64,000 bases of DNA, from contig JAUXUD010000062.1 of the NCBI GenBank assembly GCA_030680835.1, forward strand, positions 1 to 64,000, written 5' to 3'. This stretch comes from Bacteroidota bacterium (GTDB lineage: Bacteria > Bacteroidota > Bacteroidia > UKL13-3). The position numbers were made by a program, and so were the translations under genes. The notes beneath the pieces are model-generated. The model worked only from the letters and a program-made list of their open reading frames with translations. It was not told the DNA's origin and searched no databases. This document shows, piece by piece, positions 19,468 through 30,343 of the stretch; position 1 is the first letter of the stretch, and every line of letters starts with the position of its first letter.

Positions 19468-20370
19468 TTATTGAATCAAGCGCATTTTCATTCTCACATT
19501 AACCAAAGGCCTGTTATCACTTTTACGGGTGGCAACAGCAGCAATTTTATCAATCACATTCCAACCGCTGATAACTTCTCCAAAAACGGTATAATCTCCA
19601 TCGAGCTGGGGTGTTCCACCCACTTTTACGTAATATTCAATCTGGTCCATATCAACATTTGTTGCATTGGGATATTTTTGTTCGTATTCTTTGTCGGCCG
19701 CCGGTTGCAAGCTTGAAATATATTTACGAAGCGCTTCTTTATCTCCTTTTGCATTTAATTCGTTTACCATTGCCTGAACCGAATCTCTTTGGTATAGGTT
19801 ATATAATATTTCCTGCTTGTGGGACATGTTTTTGCCATTGATAATTTGTTCGAGTTCCTTAGGGGTGTAGGACTTTCCCTGCACAATATAAAACTGGCAT
19901 CCACTGGAAGCTTTTGCCGGATTATTATCGCGGGCAGCAGCCAGGGCTCCTTTTCTGTGAAAAAGTTTTGGGTTAAATTCGGCAGGAATGGTATAGCCCA
20001 CATCACCATCGCCTAATGAAGCAGAAGTATCAGAATATTTTGATCCCGGATCACCTCCCTGAATCATGAACGTTTCGATTACTCTGTGAAATAACAAACT
20101 ATCATAAAAACCTGCTTTAACCAGTTTAATAAAGTTATCGCGGTGTTTGGGAGTTTCATTATAAAGTTTCATTACAATTACTCCATAATCGGTTGTTAAT
20201 TCAACTTTTTGTTCGATCGAAAAGGGAATTGGCCGGGTTACCGTTTTATGAATCGGCGCAGCTTTTTTTGCTTTGGGTTTTGGTTTAACTTGGTTGCTTT
20301 TATTAACCTGGGCTATGCTTGCAAAAGCCGAAGCAAGGAAAAGAAATGTGATGATAGCTGTTTTTTTCAT
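19468..20370 (-). CDS. Cyclophilin-type peptidyl-prolyl cis-trans isomerase
   Basis: 300 aa; FIKLVKAGFYDSLLFHRVIETFMIQGGDPGSKYSD, SSGCQFYIVQG, YTVFGEVISGWNVIDKIA. Confidence 0.93.
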   Translation of the reverse strand: MKKTAIITFLFLASAFASIAQVNKSNQVKPKPKAKKAAPIHKTVTRPIPFSIEQKVELTTDYGVIVMKLYNETPKHRDNFIKLVKAGFYDSLLFHRVIETFMIQGGDPGSKYSDTSASLGDGDVGYTIPAEFNPKLFHRKGALAAARDNNPAKASSGCQFYIVQGKSYTPKELEQIINGKNMSHKQEILYNLYQRDSVQAMVNELNAKGDKEALRKYISSLQPAADKEYEQKYPNATNVDMDQIEYYVKVGGTPQLDGDYTVFGEVISGWNVIDKIAAVATRKSDNRPLVNVRMKMRLIQ

Positions 20371-20376
20371 TTTTGA

Positions 20377-20955
20377 TTATTTTTTGATTTCCAAATTACG
20401 CTCAATATAGTCGATTAGCGAATGAATTACCTTGATATGTATTTCCTGGGCTCTGTCGGCATAGGGGCTGTGTGGTGCACGAATTTCAACATCACATTGT
20501 CCGGCCATTTTACCTCCGTCTTTACCGGTTAAGCCAATAATTTTGATTCCTTTTTTACGGGCTGCATCCATTGCGTTCAGTACATTTTTGCTGTTACCGC
20601 TGGTTGAAATTCCCAGCAATACATCACCCTTATTTCCTAACGCTTCCAGGTAACGACTAAAAACAAAGTCGTAACCATAATCATTTGAAACGCATGCCAT
20701 ATGGCTCACATCGCTCATTGAAATGGCAGCAATGGCGGGTCTGTCGTTCCTGTATCTTCCGGTCAGTTCTTCGGCAAAATGCATGGCATCGCACATGCTG
20801 CCGCCATTGCCGCAACTCAATATTTTACCTCCGTTTTTAATGGATTCAACCATTATTTTTCCGGCAGCTTCTATATTGTTAAAATTTGTATCATCGGCCA
20901 GGAATTTACCCAGTATCTCCTGTGCCTCGCTGAAATGTTGCCTGATATGTTCCAT
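20377..20955 (-). CDS. gmhA: SIS-domain D-sedoheptulose-7-phosphate isomerase (GmhA-like)
   Basis: 192 aa; [77 protein letters not shown]. Confidence 0.88.
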   Translation of the reverse strand: MEHIRQHFSEAQEILGKFLADDTNFNNIEAAGKIMVESIKNGGKILSCGNGGSMCDAMHFAEELTGRYRNDRPAIAAISMSDVSHMACVSNDYGYDFVFSRYLEALGNKGDVLLGISTSGNSKNVLNAMDAARKKGIKIIGLTGKDGGKMAGQCDVEIRAPHSPYADRAQEIHIKVIHSLIDYIERNLEIKK

Positions 20956-20962
20956 TAGGTGA

Positions 20963-21400
20963 TTACTTTAAATTATCAATATCGTCAAGGTCACGCAGTC
21001 TTCCTGATTCACGCTTATTTTTCAACAAATCATCATATCCAATAAAATTAACCATTAAACCTTCAATTTCAATTTCAATGCGATTTTTATAACATTCCTC
21101 AAATGTTACGCCATCAATTTGCGTTAAGAGGTCAATGCGCAATGGAGGATAACCGAGTTGAACAACATTCCCTGCTTTTGTAAAATCTGATACTGTAAGT
21201 CCATAAGAAGAAAAACCAAACTCATTAACGGTGCTTAAAATTCGTATGGAATTCTCATTTGTTGGGTTTAACCAGATATCTAAATCTCCTGTGTATCTGG
21301 GATGTCCATGAATTCCCACAGCATATCCTCCAACAATCAGATACTCAGCTTTGTTTTTGATTAATAACGCTACAAACTCTTTGAAGTCTTTGCTGAACAT
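20963..21400 (-). CDS. Nucleotidyltransferase-fold protein
   Basis: 145 aa; [44 protein letters not shown]. Confidence 0.75.
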   Translation of the reverse strand: MFSKDFKEFVALLIKNKAEYLIVGGYAVGIHGHPRYTGDLDIWLNPTNENSIRILSTVNEFGFSSYGLTVSDFTKAGNVVQLGYPPLRIDLLTQIDGVTFEECYKNRIEIEIEGLMVNFIGYDDLLKNKRESGRLRDLDDIDNLK

Positions 21401-21536
21401 CCTTATTTTTAAATTTATTATATTGCTCTCGTAAAAACTCTATCGCATCTAACCGTTCGATATAAGTTTTTGAAACCCAGTACGTATAGTCTGAATGCTT
21501 ATCTTTTAATGAAATAATTTTCAGCACTTTATCCAT
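21345..21536 (-). CDS. Small protein overlapping the nucleotidyltransferase (putative TA-like partner)
   Basis: 63 aa; 56-nt overlap with the next gene; MDKVLKIISLKDKHSDYTYWVSKTYIERLDAIEFLREQYNKF. Confidence 0.55.
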   Translation of the reverse strand: MDKVLKIISLKDKHSDYTYWVSKTYIERLDAIEFLREQYNKFKNKDVQQRLQRVCSVINQKQS

Positions 21537-21651
21537 AAAACAAATATAACACTACTGTATTAAATTTCATGCCATTCAGAATAATTTATTCCCTTTTATT
21601 TTCAATAAGATAATCTGTTTACACAAAAATATCAATTGTTTTTTCGACCGA

Positions 21652-23769
21652 TTACTTTGCTGCAAACGCCTTTTTTCCTGCATCCAAAAAGTTTATAAAA
21701 TTCTGAACATTCAGATCATAAGCTTTCGGTTCAGTAAGTAAATTCGCATCACCATCTATCAACACATAATAAGGTTGTGCATTGGCGTTGTACTTACTTA
21801 TTTGCAGATCGGCATTTTGCTTTCCAATGGTTTTCTTTTCCTTATTATCATAAGTGCTGGTATACCATTCGTTTTCGGGCAATTCGGTTTTATCATCCAC
21901 ATAAACGGCAAGTATTACATAATCATTTTGAAGCCGCTTTAACACTTCCGGGTCGTTCCATACATTGGCTTCCATTTCGCGGCAGTTTACACAACCATGT
22001 CCGGTAAAATCGATGAAAATGGGTTTATTTACTTTTTTTGCATAGGCAAGTGCCTGTTTATAGTCGAAAAACCCTTGTAAACCATGAGGTAGATGAAACA
22101 GGTTATTGAACCGAACTTCTCCCAGGTCGTTTTGCTTGTTCTCGTTTTGCGTATTTGAACCTTTATTATTTTTAGCAAGGTCAAAATCCAGACTTTCCTG
22201 TGGAGGCAAATAACCCGACAATGCTTTTAAAGGTGCTCCAAACAAACCCGGCAGCAGGTAAAGTACAAAGGTAAATGTAGCAATGGCCAGCATCATGCGA
22301 GGCACGCCCAGGTGGGGCAAATCGGTATCGTGACTTAATTTTAACTTACCCAGCAAATACATGCCCATCAGGAAGAAAATAACAATCCATATGGCGAGGT
22401 AAACATCTCTGTCGAGGATGCCCCAATGGTAGGTTTGATCGGGAATGGAAAGGAATTTAAAGGCGAAAGCCAGTTCTAAAAAGCCAAGCACCACTTTAAC
22501 CGAATTGAGCCAACCGCCCGATTTGGGCAAATTCTGTATCCATGAAGGGAATACTGCAAACAAGGTAAAGGGCAATGCCAATCCGGCACCAAAAGCGGCC
22601 ATACCCAGCAAGGGTTTCAAAAACTTTCCGCCAACGGCTTCAATCAATAAACTTCCTACAATAGGACCGGTGCAGCTAAATGAAACCAAAACCAAAGTAA
22701 AGGCCATAAAAAACACGCCCATAAAATTGCTCATGCTGCTTTTTGAGTCAACCGAATTTACAAACCGGTGCGGAAGGGTAATTTCGAACATGCCCAAAAA
22801 AGAAGCAGCAAACACAATAAAAATAATAAAAAACAAAATATTCGGAATCCAGTGCGTAGCGAGCAGATTGCCAAAATCGGCACCCAAATCAAAAAAGGCA
22901 AATACCAAACCCAGTGATGCATAAATACCAATAATGCTGAACCCAAATGTAAAGGCCCTGCGTAAAGCCAAACTGCGGGTTTCGCTGCGCTTGGTAAAAA
23001 AAGTTACCGTCATGGGCAACATAGGAAATACGCATGGAGTTATTACAGCAATTAATCCTCCCAAAAAAGCAAAAATTAGAAAGCCAAGCATCGATTTTTG
23101 ATCTCCGCCCGATACCGAACCTGTTGCAACAATGGCTTCTTTTTTAACCGTATCCTTTTCGGCTGCTGCCGATATTACCTGTTGCTCCAGGCTATCAATC
23201 TTTTTTTCTGTTTCTGCTAAAAGTATTGCCGTGTTAGCGGGAGTTGCCTTTTCGGGTTGAACCGATGAATTTTTTTCGGCAGATGCAATTACCTTTATAT
23301 TATTAAACTCAAAATCATAATCGTGCAAAACGCACATGCCTGTAATTTGTGAGCACTCCTGAATTTCGAGCGTAAGCTTAATCTTCGGATTTGCGGTGAG
23401 TATTTTTACCTTCTGACGAAATTCGGCCTTCCCTTCAAACGTTGAAACTTCACCCTCAAATACATCATCGAAATGCTTATGACTGCCAACCGGCTTTACC
23501 TTGCCAAGTAATTTATAGGAAGGGTCTTTTTTCCAGTCAAAAAATGCCACCACGGGTCCAACTTTATCGCTAAAGTCGCTGGAGTACATATACCAGTCTT
23601 TATCAATTTTGGCTTTAAAAATCAATTCAATTTCGTCACCTGGCTTTACTTCTGATTTGCTTACAGAAGTTTGAAAGACCGGTTTTGCTTTCATCTTAGG
23701 CTGAGCAAAGCCAAACAAACCAAAACAAACTAAAATTATTGAGAACGTGAAATGCGGAAATTTAAACAT
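21652..23769 (-). CDS. dsbD: DsbD-family thiol:disulfide interchange protein
   Basis: 705 aa; N-terminal DsbD-like domain, CcdA-like TM core (GGLIAVITPCVFPMLPMTVTFF, SFSCTGPIVGSLL), C-terminal thioredoxin GHGCVNCREMEANVW. Confidence 0.93.
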   Translation of the reverse strand: MFKFPHFTFSIILVCFGLFGFAQPKMKAKPVFQTSVSKSEVKPGDEIELIFKAKIDKDWYMYSSDFSDKVGPVVAFFDWKKDPSYKLLGKVKPVGSHKHFDDVFEGEVSTFEGKAEFRQKVKILTANPKIKLTLEIQECSQITGMCVLHDYDFEFNNIKVIASAEKNSSVQPEKATPANTAILLAETEKKIDSLEQQVISAAAEKDTVKKEAIVATGSVSGGDQKSMLGFLIFAFLGGLIAVITPCVFPMLPMTVTFFTKRSETRSLALRRAFTFGFSIIGIYASLGLVFAFFDLGADFGNLLATHWIPNILFFIIFIVFAASFLGMFEITLPHRFVNSVDSKSSMSNFMGVFFMAFTLVLVSFSCTGPIVGSLLIEAVGGKFLKPLLGMAAFGAGLALPFTLFAVFPSWIQNLPKSGGWLNSVKVVLGFLELAFAFKFLSIPDQTYHWGILDRDVYLAIWIVIFFLMGMYLLGKLKLSHDTDLPHLGVPRMMLAIATFTFVLYLLPGLFGAPLKALSGYLPPQESLDFDLAKNNKGSNTQNENKQNDLGEVRFNNLFHLPHGLQGFFDYKQALAYAKKVNKPIFIDFTGHGCVNCREMEANVWNDPEVLKRLQNDYVILAVYVDDKTELPENEWYTSTYDNKEKKTIGKQNADLQISKYNANAQPYYVLIDGDANLLTEPKAYDLNVQNFINFLDAGKKAFAAK

Positions 23770-23986
23770 ATTACTTTTACTTAAATTTGGTTGGGTTCAA
23801 CCAAAAACATGCCACAAAACGCTTGTGTACGGTTTTTTAAATTGATACTTGTTAAATTATTCATAAAAAGCAAAAGTAGAAATAAAAATTGAGAGTTCTG
23901 ACTGTTTAATATAATAAACAAGGCAGTTTAATTGTTGGCAATCAAAAAGCCAATGCATACAATTGCAACTTACTTTTGTTGGGTTC

Positions 23987-25615
23987 ATGCAAAAACCACT
24001 ACTGCTCGCATTATTATTTTGGCTGCCATTTTTAATAAATGCCCAATCACAGGAAACACCGCCTCCTTTAAAAATGACGGTGGAGCAATACGTTGAAAAA
24101 TACAGCAGTCTGGCTGTAGATGAGATGTTTAGAAGCAAAATACCCGCAAGCATCACACTGGCTCAGGGCATATTGGAAAGCGGAAACGGCAACAGCCGCC
24201 TGGCAACCGAAGCGAATAACCATTTTGGCATAAAATGCAAATCAACCTGGACGGGTAAAACGCTGTTTGAAGACGATGATGCCCCGCAGGAATGCTTCAG
24301 GAAATATGATGCCGCGATTGACAGTTACCGCGATCATTCTGATTTTTTGATGAAAAATGTGCGTTATGCCTTTTTGTTTGACCTTGCCCCAACGGATTAT
24401 GTGGCCTGGGCGCATGGCTTAAAAAAGGCGGGTTATGCCACCAATCCGCAGTATGCCGAATTGCTCATTACTTTTATTGAAAAGCATAAGCTGCACCGCT
24501 TTGATGGGGCAATAATAAGTGATGAAGAAAGTAAAGAGCTCAAAGAAGATAAAGCCGAAACCATGAAATCGCATGGTACTGAATTTATCAATAACGGCGT
24601 ACCGGGGATAATTGCCAGACCCGACGAAAGTTACGTTCAATTAGCCAATAACTACGGATTAAAAGTATTTCAACTATACCGCAACAACGATTTAACCAAA
24701 GATGCTGTTTGTAAGGTGGGTGATACCATTTACCTGAAACCGAAAAAAAATAAATCGGACATTTTGGTTCATCGGGTTCAGCCAAACCAAACCATGTATT
24801 GGATCAGCCAGCGATATGCTGTAAAACTTGAGAAACTGCTCGACCGCAACCAGATGCGTTTGGGGCAGGAACCTGCTGCCGGTGAATTGATTTACCTGCA
24901 CAACAAAAGCAAAAAGCAACCCTTGCTCGCCGATACTACAGGATATAAAACTGAAATAATATCGGTAGGTGCCGATTCGCTAAAGATGGATACTATTTAT
25001 AACCAAAAAGTATATGAAGATCCGCTTCTGAACCTGGAAACCAGCAAACCGGCAGAACCTTCCATTTTAACCGATAGCACCCATGAGTTTAAACAATGCC
25101 TGAGTTTTTTCCATACTGTGCAAAAAGGCGAAACTTTGTATGGCATCGGCAAGCGTTATGGAATACGGGTTGATGCCATTCAGTTTATCAATGCATTAAA
25201 CAGTGATAGTATTGGCATTGGCCAGCGACTGATCATAAATCCGGCAATATTAAGTGCCGATACCAAAGAGCCGCAAGCCATACCCGGACTGCATAAAGTG
25301 AAACAAGGGGAAACCCTTTACAGCATATCAAAAATGTACAATTTGAAAGTTGCTGATATAAAAGCAACCAATAATTTAAGCAGCGATACCATTATGTTGG
25401 GTCAGCAATTGGTAATTGTGCCGCCTGAACCCGGAAAAGAAGTGCTGAAAAGCAAGGATGAATCGGCTGAAGAATCTTATTTTCATAGCGTTGAAAAGGG
25501 AGAAAATATATACCTATTGGCCCGCAAATATGGGGTAACAGTCAAACAAATCAGGGAACTTAACCCTTCAATAAGTGATGTGCTGGCTATAGGGCAAAAA
25601 ATAAGAATTCGGTAA
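23987..25615 (+). CDS. Glucosaminidase with LysM repeats
   Basis: ASITLAQGILESGNGNSRLATEANNHFGIKC; LysM units HTVQKGETLYGIGKRYGI, HKVKQGETLYSISKMYNL, HSVEKGENIYLLARKYGV. Confidence 0.92.
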   Translation: MQKPLLLALLFWLPFLINAQSQETPPPLKMTVEQYVEKYSSLAVDEMFRSKIPASITLAQGILESGNGNSRLATEANNHFGIKCKSTWTGKTLFEDDDAPQECFRKYDAAIDSYRDHSDFLMKNVRYAFLFDLAPTDYVAWAHGLKKAGYATNPQYAELLITFIEKHKLHRFDGAIISDEESKELKEDKAETMKSHGTEFINNGVPGIIARPDESYVQLANNYGLKVFQLYRNNDLTKDAVCKVGDTIYLKPKKNKSDILVHRVQPNQTMYWISQRYAVKLEKLLDRNQMRLGQEPAAGELIYLHNKSKKQPLLADTTGYKTEIISVGADSLKMDTIYNQKVYEDPLLNLETSKPAEPSILTDSTHEFKQCLSFFHTVQKGETLYGIGKRYGIRVDAIQFINALNSDSIGIGQRLIINPAILSADTKEPQAIPGLHKVKQGETLYSISKMYNLKVADIKATNNLSSDTIMLGQQLVIVPPEPGKEVLKSKDESAEESYFHSVEKGENIYLLARKYGVTVKQIRELNPSISDVLAIGQKIRIR

Positions 25616-25710
25616 ATGCAACGCTTTTTGATTTTTTCTAATCAAATTAATTAGTAAACTTGTAATTCTTTATTATTGAAAAAAGGAATTATTTATAAGG
25701 CTATTTGAAT

Positions 25711-26397
25711 ATGAAAAAGGTATTTTTAACAATGGGCATTTGCTTGTTAGGTTTGGTTTCTCAGGCGCAATTGCGCTATGGTTTTGCAGTGCCCTACGAT
25801 AATTTTAATGTAAACGATACCTCTGCTGCACTGGAGCTGGTACTTTTTACTGTAGATAACGACACGTTGAGAGACTCGGTAGGTGTGGGTTCAGACGTTA
25901 CGGCAATTGACGGAACTGCCCGTCATGGATTTGAATTTAACTTTCCCCCTGTAAAATTTATTTTTCCGATAGGAACAACTATTTACAACGGCAGCAACCG
26001 CCATAAAATTAAATACAACCTTACACCCAACCCAACCTTATGGGGTACCAGATACTTCTATATCAAATTAACTTCATTAATAGGTGTTACCGCTTCCGGC
26101 CTAATGTATGGCCAGGAACAAATTGTGGTTTATATTGATTATGATGGAACCAATGTGGGCATTCCCAAGTTATCTGTACATGATTACCGCCTGTATCCGG
26201 TTCCGGCTACCAACCAGTTATTTATTGAAGGCGTAAACAGCAGAAATTTTAAAATTTACGATTTGGCAGGTCGGTTTATTAAAGGTGGAGAAACCCTGCA
26301 AAACAGCATAGATATTAGCGAATTAAGCAATGGCTTATATGTTTTACATGCCATCAGCGATAAAGGTTTAATCGTTCAAAAATTCATTAAAGAATAA
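25711..26397 (+). CDS. T9SS type A sorting-domain secreted protein
   Basis: Signal peptide MKKVFLTMGICLLGLVSQAQ; C-terminal YRLYPVPATNQLFIEGVNSRNFKIYDLAGRFIKGG...DISELSNGLYVL. Confidence 0.75.
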   Translation: MKKVFLTMGICLLGLVSQAQLRYGFAVPYDNFNVNDTSAALELVLFTVDNDTLRDSVGVGSDVTAIDGTARHGFEFNFPPVKFIFPIGTTIYNGSNRHKIKYNLTPNPTLWGTRYFYIKLTSLIGVTASGLMYGQEQIVVYIDYDGTNVGIPKLSVHDYRLYPVPATNQLFIEGVNSRNFKIYDLAGRFIKGGETLQNSIDISELSNGLYVLHAISDKGLIVQKFIKE

Positions 26398-26403
26398 GGC
26401 ATT

Positions 26404-28227
26404 GTGCCTGGCGCTCCCAAAACATTTTTCATCATCGATTTCGACAGCACGTTTACCCAGGTGGAAGCCATGGAAGAACTGGCTGCCATTAGTCTGGAAA
26501 ACGATCCCGAAAAGGAAGACCTGATTTTAAAGATTAAGCAATTAACCGATCTGGCCATGGACGGTAAAATGCCTTTTGGCAAATCGCTCAAAGCCCGGAT
26601 AGCGCTTTTATCTGCCAAAAAATATCATGTCGGCATGCTTGTTAAGCGCTTGCGAAAACGCGTAAGCACTTCATTTGTGCGTAACAAAAAGTTTTTTAAA
26701 GATTATCAGGGTCAGATTTATATTATATCGGGTGGGTTCAGAGAATTTATTGTACCTGTGGTAAAGCCTTATTTTATTGATGATGCCCATGTTTTTGCCA
26801 ATACCTTTGTTTACGACAAAAAGAACAATATCACAGGTGCCGACGAACAAAATCCTTTGGCACAGGAAAACGGCAAAGTGAAACTGATAAAGCAGTTAAA
26901 ATTACATGGAGATATTATTGTTATCGGAGATGGATATACCGATTTCCAGATCTTTGAAGCCGGTTTGGCTACACAGTTTTTTGCATTTACAGAAAATGTT
27001 GTACGCGAAAATGTAGTTAAAAAAGCGCCTTTAACGGCACCCAGCCTCGATGAAATTCTCTATACCCAACGCCTGCCTATGGCCCTGTCGTACCCCAAAA
27101 CGCGCATAAAGGTTGTACTTTTGGGTGAACCCACTTTTTTGGCCGAAAAAGCCATGAAAGCAGAAGGCTACCAACTTATAAAACTACCCGAAAAAACAAA
27201 TACAAAATTGCTGAACCAACATTTGGAACAAAGCAATATTCTCTTGTTTTCAGGGGCTGTTGATCCAAATAAAATAGAAAAAGCAAACTTTTCAAAATTA
27301 TTAACAGTGGGTTATTGGGGCGAACTGCATCGGGAGGAAATTGCCGACACGCTGGTTAAAAAAGGCACAGCGGTGTTTGATGCCAATTTTGCGCACTCGC
27401 GCAGCAATGCCGAGCTTGCCCTGCTATTGTTATTGCAGTTGAACCGAAAACTGGGGCAGGAATTATCGGGCAAAAAACTGGGAATTATCGGTTATGGCCA
27501 CCGGGGTTCTATGATATCGGTACTGGCAGAGCATTTGGGAGTGGAAATTTTTTATTATGATATTGATGAAAAACCGGAACTGGGTAATACCAAACGTGTA
27601 AAACAATTACCCGAATTATTGCGCAAGGTAAATATGCTTGTGGTTACTGCAGGAAAGCGCTTTGAAGGCAAAACCATTTTAGGTTCAAAAGAAATAAAAG
27701 CCTTGCAAAATGATTGCATTTTAATAAACCTGAGTTACGATAATTGTTTGGATTTGAATGCTGTTCATGCAGCTCTCTATCAAAATAAGCTGGGTGGTTT
27801 TGCAATGGATTGTTTACAGGAAGAAACTTATAGATTAATAGCCTTTTGGCCAATGGCAATAATAAGTTTACAAAAACGATTTGCCACAGAACAAACCCAG
27901 CAAAATATTTCGGAAATGCTTTGTGAAAAAATAATCGCATACATAAATACCGGCAATACTGCAGGCAGTGTTAATTTCCCCGAACTCAACTTACCAGCAC
28001 AGCAACAATCGCAGCGGTTTATACATGTACATGAAAACAAACCAGGCGTATTGGCGCAAATCAATACCATATTGGCCCGGCATAAAATAAATATCAGCGG
28101 CCAGTATTTAAAAACCAACGCGAGTATTGGTTATGTAATTACCGATGTTGCCAAAGATTACCCAAAGCAGGCGCTTGAGGATTTGAAAGCCATCAAAGAA
28201 ACCATTCGGTTCAGGGTTTTGTATTGA
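26404..28227 (+). CDS. Fusion: HAD phosphoserine phosphatase-like + degenerate D-3-phosphoglycerate dehydrogenase-like + ACT domain
   Basis: 607 aa, GTG start; HAD motifs DFDST, SGG, GDGYTD; Rossmann KKLGIIGYGHRGSMISVLAEHLG; ACT HENKPGVLAQINTILARHKINISGQYL. Confidence 0.88.
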   Translation: MPGAPKTFFIIDFDSTFTQVEAMEELAAISLENDPEKEDLILKIKQLTDLAMDGKMPFGKSLKARIALLSAKKYHVGMLVKRLRKRVSTSFVRNKKFFKDYQGQIYIISGGFREFIVPVVKPYFIDDAHVFANTFVYDKKNNITGADEQNPLAQENGKVKLIKQLKLHGDIIVIGDGYTDFQIFEAGLATQFFAFTENVVRENVVKKAPLTAPSLDEILYTQRLPMALSYPKTRIKVVLLGEPTFLAEKAMKAEGYQLIKLPEKTNTKLLNQHLEQSNILLFSGAVDPNKIEKANFSKLLTVGYWGELHREEIADTLVKKGTAVFDANFAHSRSNAELALLLLLQLNRKLGQELSGKKLGIIGYGHRGSMISVLAEHLGVEIFYYDIDEKPELGNTKRVKQLPELLRKVNMLVVTAGKRFEGKTILGSKEIKALQNDCILINLSYDNCLDLNAVHAALYQNKLGGFAMDCLQEETYRLIAFWPMAIISLQKRFATEQTQQNISEMLCEKIIAYINTGNTAGSVNFPELNLPAQQQSQRFIHVHENKPGVLAQINTILARHKINISGQYLKTNASIGYVITDVAKDYPKQALEDLKAIKETIRFRVLY

Positions 28228-28390
28228 AATAAAAAGATTGTTTCCAATACTTTCGCAGTGATTGAATATTTTCTGCCTTGGCATAAAAGACTCCATTTTG
28301 TGGCCATTCGAATGAGGTCATCATATACCAATGTTTTATAAGCTTGTTTGTATTACATTTGATAAGCCAAATTCTTAATAACAAGAATTT

Positions 28391-30079
28391 ATGAAAAACT
28401 CTATTTTATTCATTTTACTTTTTTGTATAACATGCGGTTTTACAAAAATACAAGCACAACCAAAATGTGTATTTGATACATTGTATCCAAATTTCGGTTA
28501 TTATGGATTCGTGGGAGAGAATGTTATTCAGTTAAAAGATGGAGGGTATGCTATAAGAGGATTTACATCTAAGTTTAACACTATGTTTTATCCGGATGAA
28601 GCATTTTCAACAGTATTAAAAATTGATAGATGTGGCAATAAAATCTGGCAATATGATGATACAGCAATATTTTTTTCTTATTCAACAACTGGACTTAACC
28701 TTATTGAAGAAGAAGACAATGGTATAACTTTTCTAAATGACACTCTGGACTTGATTAAACTCGATAAAAATGGGAATAGAAAATGGGTAATAAAAATTGA
28801 CAAAGATACTGTACGTTATAATAGTATTATAAAAGTTGCATCCAATCATTATTTATTAGCTGGTACTAAAAAGGTTGCTCCAAATAAAGGCCATGCCAGC
28901 ATTTTAATAATTGATTCTCTTGGCAATACTATCTCTCAAAAGAATTATTTTGTTAATTCCGGAAACAGTAGTTATTTAACAAGTTTATATAGAAAATCAT
29001 TAAATGAATTGATTCTTCTTGGTTTTGAAGATTCCGCATTGATGGTTATCAGCACTGATTTAAGTGGTAACATAAATAATATATATAAAAAATATATCCA
29101 TGATTCATTGATAGATCAATATAAGATTAGAAAGGCCTGTTTAAATTCTGATTTAGACGAGATTTTATATTCCACTTCATCCGCTCTGATGGAAAAAAAT
29201 AAATTATATTTAGCCAGATTAAATTTGAATAGTGTTATTATTAGTGACACTATTATTAGTGCCACTAATAATGATATAGCTGATTTTTTAGTTTCTCCTG
29301 GTCCTAATAAATCTCTTGTTTTTTTGACACGTAATAATTCATATTTTATTAATCATATTGATTCGAATTTTACCTTAATTAAAAGGGAACGCATTTCAAA
29401 TATCTGGGGCTTTGGCTATGAATTTCAAGCAAATCAATTTTTATATTCATCGGACGGCTCATTATTGACAATTGGATATACGACAATCTATGGTGGATCT
29501 TTCAGTGCACATTTCAATTTGTATGCAAAAAAGATATACCTTTATAAATACGTAGAATCTTTATTAATTACAGGGCCCGGTTCAATAGACACAAAAAATG
29601 GACAAATCCAATTAACGGCAGTCATAACTCCTATTGATGCACCCAATCAGCAAATATTTTGGGCAGTGAATGATACGAGCAAAGCAGTTATTACACAAAC
29701 CGGTTTGCTTACTGCAAAGTCGAATGGAACCGTAACCGTAACTGCCACTTCAATGGATAACTCTCTTGCCACAGTGTCAAAAAACATTTATATAACAAAT
29801 CAATCCATTGGCATGGGCGAACAACTAACTCATTTACAAATTTCAGTTTACCCAAATCCGGCAAACCAAAGCATCAATATTTCATTTCAATCAATCGTTA
29901 CTAACCCTGAATTCGAATTATTTGATGCAAAAGTAATGCATATTAAAAATGCCCGTATCGATAAAATAAATGAGCAGTTATACAAGCTTGATTTGATAAA
30001 TTTAACGGAAGGAATTTATATACTATCCATTGGTGTAAATGAAATGAAGCAGTACCAAAAAGTGATGGTGCTTAAATAG
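28391..30079 (+). CDS. T9SS sorting-domain secreted protein with Big_2-like Ig domain (paralog 1)
   Basis: 562 aa; signal peptide; ITGPGSIDTKNGQIQLTAVITPIDAPNQQIFWAVNDTSKAVITQTGLLTAKSNGTVTVTATS; C-terminal VYPNPANQSINISFQS. Confidence 0.8.
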   Translation: MKNSILFILLFCITCGFTKIQAQPKCVFDTLYPNFGYYGFVGENVIQLKDGGYAIRGFTSKFNTMFYPDEAFSTVLKIDRCGNKIWQYDDTAIFFSYSTTGLNLIEEEDNGITFLNDTLDLIKLDKNGNRKWVIKIDKDTVRYNSIIKVASNHYLLAGTKKVAPNKGHASILIIDSLGNTISQKNYFVNSGNSSYLTSLYRKSLNELILLGFEDSALMVISTDLSGNINNIYKKYIHDSLIDQYKIRKACLNSDLDEILYSTSSALMEKNKLYLARLNLNSVIISDTIISATNNDIADFLVSPGPNKSLVFLTRNNSYFINHIDSNFTLIKRERISNIWGFGYEFQANQFLYSSDGSLLTIGYTTIYGGSFSAHFNLYAKKIYLYKYVESLLITGPGSIDTKNGQIQLTAVITPIDAPNQQIFWAVNDTSKAVITQTGLLTAKSNGTVTVTATSMDNSLATVSKNIYITNQSIGMGEQLTHLQISVYPNPANQSINISFQSIVTNPEFELFDAKVMHIKNARIDKINEQLYKLDLINLTEGIYILSIGVNEMKQYQKVMVLK

Positions 30080-30087
30080 CAAAAATG

Positions 30088-30259
30088 TTACCCGCGTTGT
30101 TTCATTGCCTCGTACATGGCAATGCCTGCGGCAACCGATACATTGAGCGATGATACCCCGAAACCCATGGGGATTTTTGCCTGATGGCTGCATTTGTTTA
30201 ATACATCGGTACCAATTCCGCTTTCTTCGTTACCATAATAATGGCCAATGGTCCGCTTA
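30088..30259 (-). pseudogene. Remnant of the rlmB 3' end
   Basis: ~95% identical by eye to 32004-32176 (8 substitutions, one 1-nt deletion). Confidence 0.9.
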
Positions 30260-30343
30260 GGTATTTTTCTTCTAAATTAATAATTTTCAATTATTTATAC
30301 ATTATTTTTGTATTTAAAAAATTCCATTATTTAAATTATCATT

